IMG/VR virus record: IMGVR_UViG_3300034407_001675
Span: 1-21,556 of that record
Strand: one strand, 5' to 3'
DNA: 21,556 bases
Source: a virus
The notes beneath the pieces were generated by a model. The model worked only from the letters and a program-made list of their open reading frames with translations. It did not search any database and was not told the origin of the DNA. Both the position numbers and the translations under genes were made by a program. Of this stretch, positions 6,884-12,684 are shown piece by piece (within the stretch, counting starts at the first letter, position 1; each line of letters begins with the position of its first letter).

Positions 6884-7381
6884 ATGGCTCTAATTTCAAA
6901 TATAGGTGCTGGTATTTTCACTAAACTAAAATACAAAGCTGATAGTAGTTACACTTTACCAACTTCAGATGCTGAACACCAAACCTTCATCGGTGCTGGT
7001 GGTGATTTTGAAAATTCGGTAGATGTTACTAACATCAGAGAATTTCCTTCATTTGGTAAACCTGCTAACATTGTTAACGTACCTAGTTACGGACAATCTG
7101 TAAGTAGCCAAATACAAGGTCAATCTGATGCTCCAACACTAGAATTTAGTTTGAATTATGTACCAAGTGTACATGATACAATTCAAGCTTTAGTTCAAGA
7201 TGGAGTAACATATGTATTCCAGTTGGATGTAAAAAATTCAGCTACTGGTGCAAATGCTGCATTTTACGTAAAAGGACAAATAGCTTCTTTTGAAGTATCT
7301 CCAAATTTGACTGATTCAAATCAGGCAACTTTGACATTGAGTACTTCAACTGACTATACTGGTCCGTTTACTGACGCATAA
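6884..7381 (+). CDS. Major tail (tube) protein
   Basis: 165-aa mostly beta protein that would polymerise into the tail tube. It includes FSLNYVPSVHDTIQALVQDG (about 87-106) and YVFQLDVKNS (109-118), typical of the gpV/Hcp-like tube fold where strands alternate around a helix. The C-terminal SFEVSPNLTDSNQATLTLSTS (132-152) fits the final strands of this family. It is followed directly by a strong hairpin (7392-7421) and then the chaperone genes, the classical order of tail modules. Like the capsid gene it uses more C-ending codons than the fibres, in line with high expression. The RBS is AAAGGAAGAAAAC. Confidence 0.9.
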   Translation: MALISNIGAGIFTKLKYKADSSYTLPTSDAEHQTFIGAGGDFENSVDVTNIREFPSFGKPANIVNVPSYGQSVSSQIQGQSDAPTLEFSLNYVPSVHDTIQALVQDGVTYVFQLDVKNSATGANAAFYVKGQIASFEVSPNLTDSNQATLTLSTSTDYTGPFTDA

Positions 7382-7391
7382 TAAAATATAT

Positions 7392-7421
7392 ATTAGGCTG
7401 GGTTTAATCACCCAGCTTAAT
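7392..7421 (+). terminator. Strong intercistronic hairpin after the major tail gene
   Basis: Perfect 7-bp GC-rich stem GCTGGGT (7397-7403) / ACCCAGC (7410-7416) with loop TTAATC, extended outward by one G-T wobble and four A-T pairs to 12 bp (7392-7421). It is by far the best stem near this gene boundary in an AT-rich genome. No uninterrupted T run follows (next bases CAAATTG), so it may be a partial terminator or a 3'-end stabiliser. It could lower expression of the chaperones relative to the tail tube protein. Confidence 0.65.
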
Positions 7422-7442
7422 CAAATTGTATAGGATAAAATC

Positions 7443-7754
7443 ATGGATAATAAACCATTTAATAAATATTATGTATTAAGAATAACTTCTTTACACATAA
7501 AAAAATCTGTAGATACATCAATAAGAAAAACTTATGATAGACTGCAGGACGTAGATAATAAAGTCGAGGTCTTTGAAACATTAGATATTTTACATAAAAT
7601 TAGAAAAATGATGGAAGACTTTGAATCGAATAATAAACATTTATATATAAAACCCTTAGAGGAAATTAAAAATGAAACACATAAAGATAATAGAAATAAC
7701 GAAGAAAGTACCGTTCCTGGATCAGGAAGTGGAGATAAAACAACTAACAGTTAG
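7443..7754 (+). CDS. Small protein of unknown function before the tail chaperone
   Basis: 103-aa ORF with a good Shine-Dalgarno (TAGGA, 7 nt before the ATG). The N-terminal part is beta-like (NKYYVLRITSLHIKKSV), then helical and charged (about 30-70), and the last 25 residues are polar and low in complexity (THKDNRNNEESTVPGSGSG). The last 83 nt overlap the next gene in another frame, which probably explains the odd C-terminus. I do not recognise a family. Its location between tail tube and chaperone suggests a tail-assembly accessory role, but nothing in the sequence proves that. It may be an overprinted gene; the first two thirds look like normal coding sequence. Confidence 0.65.
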   Translation: MDNKPFNKYYVLRITSLHIKKSVDTSIRKTYDRLQDVDNKVEVFETLDILHKIRKMMEDFESNNKHLYIKPLEEIKNETHKDNRNNEESTVPGSGSGDKTTNS

Positions 7755-7989
7755 AGGTATAAAAGATTTACAAAAAACATTAGATGTAAATAAAACCGAT
7801 GATGTTGCTGGTATAAAAACTTTAAGTGCTATATTTAAACAAACTGTTGTAGGTGCTAATGAAATGGAAGATTCAGATTTTGAAAACTTTCCAATTAAAG
7901 CATTAACTGAACTATCACAAGAAATTCTTGTATATAATGGTTTAGCTGCATCAGATGATAAAGGTGGTGAATTGGGGAAGAAGAGCTAG
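7672..7989 (+). CDS. Tail assembly chaperone, lambda gpG-like
   Basis: 105-aa protein matching the tail chaperone that binds the tape measure before tube polymerisation. The start is MKHIKIIEITKKVPFLDQEV then EIKQLTVRGIKDLQKTLD, the typical beta hairpin followed by an L/I-T-x-R-x-x-K-x-x-D/L-x-K helix; a second helix is around 70-93 (ALTELSQEILVYNGLAA). A strong RBS (TTAGAGGAAATTAAAA) fixes the start despite the overlap with the upstream gene. It stops at TAG 7987-7989, but a -1 shift in GGGG at 7974-7977 joins it to the downstream frame to make a gpGT-like fusion (7672-8312). Function by synteny with lambda G is well supported. Confidence 0.85.
   Translation: MKHIKIIEITKKVPFLDQEVEIKQLTVRGIKDLQKTLDVNKTDDVAGIKTLSAIFKQTVVGANEMEDSDFENFPIKALTELSQEILVYNGLAASDDKGGELGKKS
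7961..7989 (+). promoter_or_regulatory. Probable -1 ribosomal frameshift site (G to GT)
   Basis: GGGGAAG at 7974-7980 lies at the end of the gpG-like frame; lambda uses GGGAAAG at the same place. The zero-frame codons are TTG GGG AAG. A tRNA on GGG (7975-7977) can re-pair perfectly with GGG at 7974-7976, after which GAA GAA GAG continue the downstream frame. The window for the shift is tight: the -1 frame opens after a TGA at 7968-7970 and the zero frame ends at 7989. An SD-like AAGGTGG (7961-7967) lies just upstream and might stimulate slippage. A weak stem (7983-7989 with 8001-8007) follows, unusually close. Which element matters is not known. Confidence 0.7.
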
Positions 7990-8312
7990 CAGAATATGAA
8001 TTGGCTCATCAATTAGGTGTTACATTAGATCATATTTATAATATGTCCAGCAAAGAATATATGGGTTGGATTAAATATTTTGAAACAAGACCGTACGGTT
8101 GGCGAGAAGATCATAGATCTGCTATATTGGCTCAAACAACTTATCAAGGTACTAAACCACTTAAAGTAAAAGATTTATTTCCATCATTAAATATGTTTTC
8201 AAAAAGTGAAGAACAAAGAGATATAAAATTAGAAGTTGGCTTTAATGAATTAAAAAACATAGCTAAAAGAAATAATATATCTTTTATGGAAGATAAAAAA
8301 TCTGAAAAATGA
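7971..8312 (+). CDS. Tail assembly chaperone extension, lambda gpT-like (frameshift product)
   Basis: Frame open from 7971 to 8312, reading ELAEYELAHQLGVTLDHIYN near its start and GWIKYFETRPYGWREDHRSA about 30 residues later. This is the gpT pattern: a short helix A-x-x-x-G-x-T, then M-x-x-x-E-x-x-x-W-x-x-Y-F-x-x-x-P-x-G-x-R-x-D-x-R. There is no ATG at the proper place; the only early start is TTG at 8001, without a convincing RBS, and conserved-looking residues begin upstream of it. The segment is therefore most likely made only as the C-terminal part of a frameshifted G-T fusion, about 215 residues in total. The T part usually recruits tail tube protein to the tape measure. The C-terminus (85-113) is a charged helix. 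Confidence 0.82.
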   Translation: MGEEELAEYELAHQLGVTLDHIYNMSSKEYMGWIKYFETRPYGWREDHRSAILAQTTYQGTKPLKVKDLFPSLNMFSKSEEQRDIKLEVGFNELKNIAKRNNISFMEDKKSEK

Positions 8313-8317
8313 TAGTA

Positions 8318-8337
8318 TGGGCGGTGTGAACTGCCCA
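8318..8337 (+). other. GC-rich hairpin with GTGA tetraloop
   Basis: TGGGCGGT (8318-8325) pairs with ACTGCCCA (8330-8337), eight pairs with one G-T wobble, closed by GTGA, a GNRA-type tetraloop. It sits in the 39-nt gap between the gpT-like frame and the next small gene and stands out against the AT-rich background. No T run follows, so it looks more like an RNA stabilising or processing element than a classical terminator. Confidence 0.55.
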
Positions 8338-8351
8338 CTTGAAAGGTAATT

Positions 8352-8513
8352 ATGAGAGACACAAAGAAAATAACTGCATATGCCCTTATCAATAAAAACA
8401 AAATTAAAGAACAAGAATTATTTAAAAACCTTAAAAAAGAAGTAAACATTGGTGCCAATGGTACACAAGGATATATTATTAAAAAGGGTATAAACAAGGG
8501 CAAAAAAATATAA
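8352..8513 (+). CDS. Small basic protein (53 aa), unknown function
   Basis: A 53-codon ORF with an AAAGGT Shine-Dalgarno 5 nt before ATG and a stop that overlaps the next start (TAATG at 8511-8515). The product is Lys-rich, with a possible central helix (NKIKEQELFKNLKKEV, 16-31) and a GANGTQGY turn (34-41). I do not recognise a family. Both junctions look like those of proven neighbours, so translation is likely. It sits between the gpT-like frame and the gp10-like gene, two genes before the tape measure. Confidence 0.7.
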   Translation: MRDTKKITAYALINKNKIKEQELFKNLKKEVNIGANGTQGYIIKKGINKGKKI

Positions 8514-8896
8514 TGGCAATAACTACTATAGGTCTAAGTTCGGCCTCTAAGAATTTAGCTAAAGATATTGATAAGGCAATTGAACAAGAATTTAGAACAA
8601 GGGCATTAAAAGCTTTTGCTGACGTAAAATTAACAACTCCAGTTGATACAGGACAAGCTAGAAATAGCTGGTACATTGGATACACTGAAACATACTATAA
8701 TCAAAAAACACCTATATCATCAAACATTAATATATTGGTTCCTAAAGATAAACCTGAAAAAATTATTGTTACAAATGGTACAACATATATAGAGTTCCTT
8801 AATAATGGACATTCTCAGCAAGCACCTACTAAATTTATAGAGGCTGCTTTTAGAAGACATTTTGATACAGTTAGTATTGAAGTAACTAACGGATAA
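8513..8896 (+). CDS. HK97 gp10-like neck / tail completion protein
   Basis: 127-aa protein with the two hallmarks of the HK97-gp10 / lambda gpZ class: TPVDTGQARNSW (42-53) and a final VTNGTTYIEFLNNGHSQQAP (86-105) followed by a helix (TKFIEAAFRRHF). Members act at the head-tail interface or in tail completion. In most siphoviruses this gene lies between head closure and tail terminator; here that slot (6461) has no such gene and this copy sits between the tail chaperones and the tape measure. The start overlaps the preceding stop, and seven bases separate it from the tape measure gene. Confidence 0.83.
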   Translation: MAITTIGLSSASKNLAKDIDKAIEQEFRTRALKAFADVKLTTPVDTGQARNSWYIGYTETYYNQKTPISSNINILVPKDKPEKIIVTNGTTYIEFLNNGHSQQAPTKFIEAAFRRHFDTVSIEVTNG

Positions 8897-8903
8897 AGGA
8901 AAC

Positions 8904-11021
8904 ATGGCTGTAAAATTAGACATAATTGCTAATGTAAAGGGACAGAGCGAAATAGGTAAATTACAATCTGGTTTAAATAAACTAGGTACAAATGCTACTA
9001 TAGCTTCAAAAAGATTAAAAGGTTTAGAAGTAGCAGCTGCAAGATCAAGGTCTACTTTTGCTGCACTTGGAACAACTTTAAAAGTTGGTGTTGCTGCATC
9101 ATTAGCTGCTGTAACTTTTGGTATTGGTAAATTTGTTAAAGACACATTTGCTGCAGGTAGACTTACTGAATCACTTCAAGTAAGATTTAAACTACTATTT
9201 AATTCAACAACAGAAGGTGCAAAAGCATTTGAGGAAATGAATAAGTTTGCTAGTAAAGTACCTTTCTCACTAGAAGCTATTGCTGCAGGATCTGGTAACC
9301 TAGCCGTTATATCTAAAGATGCTGGAGAATTATCTAAAATATTAGAAGTAACTGGTAACGTTGCTGCAGCTACAGGATTAGATTTTAGACAAACTGCTGA
9401 ACAAATTCAAAGAGCATTTGCTGGTGGTATTGCTGCCGCTGATGTATTCAGAGAAAGAGGTGTTAGAGCAATGTTAGGTTTCGAAGCTGGTGCTAAAGTA
9501 TCAATTGAAGAAACTAGAAAGAAATTCTTTGAAGTATTTGCTAATGGTGGTCAATTTTCTAAAGCAACAAAAGACTTTGAATCTACATTAGAAGCACAGG
9601 TTTCATTTGTTGAAGATGCTTACTTCAGATTTAGACAAGCGGCTGCACAACCCTTATTTGCAGGTGTAAAAGAACAAGTAATTGCTTTGGTTGGTAATTT
9701 TAAAGCCAATGATAAACAATTAAAAGAATTAGCTAAAACTGTAGGGGAAAGATTAGCAGGTGCTTTTAAAAGTGTTGAAAATGGAATTAGGTTTGTATCT
9801 AAAAATATTGATAATATAACTACAGCATTTAAAATATTTATTGGATTAAAATTAGGAGCATTTATTGCAGGTATTGCTGCACAATTTGTTCAATTAGCTA
9901 TAGTAGTTAAGGCAGCAACAGCTGGTATGTATGCTTTTAATGTGGCTGTAAGAGCAAATTTAATAGGAATTCTTGTAACAGGTATTCAAATTGCAGTGGT
10001 AGCTGTGATAGCTTTTAGTGATGAACTTAAAGCACTTGGTAAATATTTAATGGGTAATTTTAATGATAATTTAAATAAAATTAAAATAAACTTTTTAAAA
10101 TTTAAAAATGTACTTAATATAGGTGATGAAGATGTTAATCTTGAGGCTATAAAAAACTTACAACGTGAATTAGATGGTACTGCTGAAAAATGGAGAGCAT
10201 TAGCAGATGCCCAAGAAGCATATAGAACAGGTAAAGGTCCATTATCAAGAGCAGATAGATTTAGAGATTTTAAAGGTGCTGATCCAAGAGGGGATATGGC
10301 TCAGGATGATAAAATAGCAGCAGATAAAAGAGCAAAAGCTAATATGGCTTTAAATGAACGAATTATGAATATGAATAGAGATATGATTCGTGATCAAGGT
10401 AAACTTAATGCTGCTCAAACAACATATGGTAGTCTTTTAAAAGATGCTGGTATTGAAGCTAAATTAATTTCAAATACAATTAGTACAACATTACTAGATG
10501 GAATGAGACAAAACCTTTCAGTATTAGAAAATATAAAAAATATTTTTAGAAATGTATATCAAACTGTATTAGATACTATTATTTCAAAAACTATTGAATT
10601 ACAAATAGAAAAATTATTTGAAAAACTTGGTGAGAAAAAAGTTCAAAACCAAAAAGAAATTACTAATGAATATGCAAAACAATTAGGATTAGCTACTGCA
10701 ACTGCGGCTGTTAATAGTGCAAGTTCAGGTAATAGTTTATTTGGGTTTTTAGGTTTTAATAAAGGTGGAGTTGTACCAGGTGGTGCACCTTACACTGACA
10801 GGATTCCTGCAATGTTAACACCAGGAGAAGTTGTTATACCTAGAGGTCAAGTTGGACAACAAGGTTCAGTAACTAATAATACAATTAATATAAGTGGTAA
10901 TGTTGATCAAAGAGCAATAGATCAAATTAGAGCAGTTATATCATCAAGCCCATCACATGTTGGTGGTGCTAATAAAACTTTCAGTAGAAATACTTCTGGA
11001 TTAAGTATGAGGAGAAAATAA
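8904..11021 (+). CDS. Tape measure protein
   Basis: 705-aa protein that sets tail length and is ejected with the DNA. N-terminal tape-measure domain at about 85-190, with KVPFSLEAIAAGSGNL, TGLDFRQTAEQIQRAFAGG and FRERGVRAMLG segments. Hydrophobic stretches at about 57-75 and 309-371 could insert in the host membrane. A helical, charged middle (about 375-600) follows. The C-terminus has the classical FNKGGVVPGGAPYTDRIPAM then LTPGEVVIPRGQV segment (about 616-650), common to many tape measures. No lysozyme or peptidase domain is visible. Using the usual rule of roughly 1.5 angstrom per residue, the tail would be around 100 nm long. The RBS is AAAGGAAAC, and the stop overlaps the next start. Confidence 0.95.
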   Translation: MAVKLDIIANVKGQSEIGKLQSGLNKLGTNATIASKRLKGLEVAAARSRSTFAALGTTLKVGVAASLAAVTFGIGKFVKDTFAAGRLTESLQVRFKLLFNSTTEGAKAFEEMNKFASKVPFSLEAIAAGSGNLAVISKDAGELSKILEVTGNVAAATGLDFRQTAEQIQRAFAGGIAAADVFRERGVRAMLGFEAGAKVSIEETRKKFFEVFANGGQFSKATKDFESTLEAQVSFVEDAYFRFRQAAAQPLFAGVKEQVIALVGNFKANDKQLKELAKTVGERLAGAFKSVENGIRFVSKNIDNITTAFKIFIGLKLGAFIAGIAAQFVQLAIVVKAATAGMYAFNVAVRANLIGILVTGIQIAVVAVIAFSDELKALGKYLMGNFNDNLNKIKINFLKFKNVLNIGDEDVNLEAIKNLQRELDGTAEKWRALADAQEAYRTGKGPLSRADRFRDFKGADPRGDMAQDDKIAADKRAKANMALNERIMNMNRDMIRDQGKLNAAQTTYGSLLKDAGIEAKLISNTISTTLLDGMRQNLSVLENIKNIFRNVYQTVLDTIISKTIELQIEKLFEKLGEKKVQNQKEITNEYAKQLGLATATAAVNSASSGNSLFGFLGFNKGGVVPGGAPYTDRIPAMLTPGEVVIPRGQVGQQGSVTNNTINISGNVDQRAIDQIRAVISSSPSHVGGANKTFSRNTSGLSMRRK

Positions 11022-11635
11022 TGTCAAAAATATTTGAATATACAAATGATATATCATTAAATAGAACAGCAAGAGTTAGAAGATCAATATCTAATTCAGG
11101 TTATGCTAGACAAGAAAGAGGCAGTCCGACATTTTATTCTATGGAAGTAAATTTACCATTATTAACTAAAACAAAATATGATGAAGTTGAATCTGAATTA
11201 TTAGGTTTAATAGATGGTATTGATTTTAAAACAACTAGTTTACCATCAAATATTAATTTAACTTTTGCTAATGGATCTATAATTGCACAATCTGGTTTAA
11301 CAATTACAGTTGTTGATGCTAATACAAGTGGAGTTGATGTTCAATTAGCTAATGTAGATAATTCAAGTAATGTTAAGGCTGGTGATTTTATACAATTTAG
11401 TTCAAGTACAAAAGTTTATCAAATTAAAGAAGATGCTACTGCAAGTTCTAATATAATAAGTTTTAAATTAATGACTGGTGCAATTAATCCTATTGTAAGT
11501 CCTAATACTTTTACTTATGGTAACGGAGTACAATTTAAATTATTATTAAACGGTAGACCAAATGTAACGGTTGTGCCTGGTCCAGGATATAATTATTATG
11601 CATATGGATCTTTTGAATTTCAGGAGGTTTTATAA
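11021..11635 (+). CDS. Distal tail / minor tail protein
   Basis: 204-aa protein right after the tape measure, where Dit or lambda gpM-like proteins lie. It begins with an N-terminal beta domain in which an R-R-S-I-S-N-S-G segment is followed by FYSMEVNLPLLTKTKYDEVE, then LGLIDGIDF. That matches the marine and alphaproteobacterial phage family whose members read GQRWE-x-x-L-x-L-P-P then a helix and L-x-G. The central domain contains VKAGDFIQFSSSTKVYQIKED (about 121-141), and the end YGSFEFQEVL fits the family's terminal strand. The protein probably forms the hub ring joining tube and tip. It overlaps both neighbours by a single base, and the next gene has an unusually strong AGGAGG inside this gene's last codons. 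Confidence 0.8.
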   Translation: MSKIFEYTNDISLNRTARVRRSISNSGYARQERGSPTFYSMEVNLPLLTKTKYDEVESELLGLIDGIDFKTTSLPSNINLTFANGSIIAQSGLTITVVDANTSGVDVQLANVDNSSNVKAGDFIQFSSSTKVYQIKEDATASSNIISFKLMTGAINPIVSPNTFTYGNGVQFKLLLNGRPNVTVVPGPGYNYYAYGSFEFQEVL

Positions 11636-12222
11636 TGGTTAGAGTAATAGATTCAGTAACTTTAGCTGAAACAAATAGTACTAAAACTTATCCTATTGAA
11701 TTAATTAAATTTCAAGTTACTTCAGATAATGCTGATAGTTTATTTTTAAATACAGGTTACACAAATATTACATATAATAATGATACATATTTACCTGGTT
11801 CAAATATAGTAAGTTTATCTGCTGTTGAAGAAACTAAAGATGTAAAAACTAATGCAATAACTATAAAATTAAATGGTATACCAAATACAATTATAGCTGC
11901 TTTAGAAAATGTAAATGCTATAGGTGGTATAGTTACAATATATCAAGCCTTTTGGAATGAAGAAACTGGAGCAATCCAAGGTCAAGTTTATCAAAAATGG
12001 CAAGGTGTAATTAACTCACATGCAGTTGATGAAGAAAACACTGAAAGTGGTGATGTTAATATAAGTGTAGAATGTAAAAATATAGTAGGTGCTATATTAA
12101 ATACTAAATCAGGTAGATTTACATCTGATAGTTCATTTAAAAAATATACAAATAATGATGCATCTATGGAATTTGTTGCCTCAATGGTTGACTTTAATCC
12201 AAGATTTGGTGCAGAAGATTAA
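11635..12222 (+). CDS. Tail hub protein, lambda gpL-like (DUF2163-type)
   Basis: 195-aa minor tail protein. Features: SLSAVEETKDVKTNAITIKL (about 61-80), a GGIVTIYQAFWNEE strand (97-110), WQGVINSHAVDEEN (122-135) and a C-terminal region CKNIVGAILNTKSGRFTSDS, which resembles the S-x-R-x-(Y/T) plus F-V end of gpL-like hub proteins, many of which carry an iron-sulfur cluster. Here only C147 is visible, so the four-cysteine cluster of lambda gpL is absent. The AGGAGG at 11621-11626 suggests efficient initiation. The 22-nt gap after it ends the run of overlaps. Confidence 0.78.
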   Translation: MVRVIDSVTLAETNSTKTYPIELIKFQVTSDNADSLFLNTGYTNITYNNDTYLPGSNIVSLSAVEETKDVKTNAITIKLNGIPNTIIAALENVNAIGGIVTIYQAFWNEETGAIQGQVYQKWQGVINSHAVDEENTESGDVNISVECKNIVGAILNTKSGRFTSDSSFKKYTNNDASMEFVASMVDFNPRFGAED

Positions 12223-12244
12223 TAAGAAAAGAGAATAAAATATA

Positions 12245-12679
12245 ATGATAAGAATTGGAGAATATAAAGACGTTGATCAAGGTGTAAAATTACTTGAACA
12301 ACACAGAATGGAATTTGATTTTGGTCAATTTAAAGAAGACAATACGGAATATTATAAAGGCTTAATGGAAGCAATAGCTAAGGATAAAACTGCAATAATA
12401 TCAGAAAATGATGGAGTTATTGATGGTGTATTATTAGGAATGAAAATACCTAATCTATTAAATCCACAAATAACACAATTACATGTTTTATTAACTTGGG
12501 TTAATCCCAATAAAAGAGGATCCTCAATATTTTATAGAATGAATAAAATGTTAGAGAAAGAAATAAAAAATCATAAAGAAGTTAAAGATATAATTTTTTA
12601 TTCTATTCCAAAAACTAATATTAATTTTAATAAATTGAACTATAAAGAATTTCAATCAATGTACAAAAAGGAAGTTTAA
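12245..12679 (+). CDS. GNAT acetyltransferase-like protein in the tail module
   Basis: 144-aa protein with the order of a GNAT domain: IRIGEYKD opening strand and first helix, then strand TAIISENDGVIDGVLLGM (49-66), then the strand-turn-helix LHVLLTWVNPNKRGSSIF (79-96) where acetyl-CoA normally binds, and FNKLNYKEFQSMYKKE at the end (128-143), matching the usual G/N-Y-x-x-x-E/F-x-x-Y-x-K tail. The pyrophosphate loop, normally Q/R-x-x-G-x-G/A, reads N89-K-R-G-S-S94, so it is degenerate and catalysis is uncertain. It occupies the place of the gpK/gpI genes (NlpC/P60 peptidase) between hub and tail tip. It may modify a tail or host protein, or be a structural relic. Confidence 0.72.
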   Translation: MIRIGEYKDVDQGVKLLEQHRMEFDFGQFKEDNTEYYKGLMEAIAKDKTAIISENDGVIDGVLLGMKIPNLLNPQITQLHVLLTWVNPNKRGSSIFYRMNKMLEKEIKNHKEVKDIIFYSIPKTNINFNKLNYKEFQSMYKKEV

Positions 12680-12684
12680 CTATG
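12673..12684 (+). promoter_or_regulatory. Shared translation-initiation segment (tail tip gene)
   Basis: AAGGAAGTTTAACTATGGC before the tail tip gene closely matches AAGGAGTTTAACTAATGGC before the terminal fibre gene (20833-20851), differing only by single-base gaps. The purine-rich part is the Shine-Dalgarno sequence. A third copy of the AGTTTAACTAATG part is at 15245-15257, without the SD. Confidence 0.5.

Noticed and set aside
8001-8312. Independent T gene with a TTG start at 8001
   Set aside because: No convincing Shine-Dalgarno at correct spacing, and T-like residues continue upstream of 8001; the frameshift fusion explains the frame better.
8144-9145. Three minus-strand ORFs (8144-8503, 8479-8685, 8720-9145)
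   Set aside because: They overlap well-supported plus-strand genes (gpT-like, gp10-like, tape measure), show no family resemblance, and are the only antisense candidates in a one-direction module.
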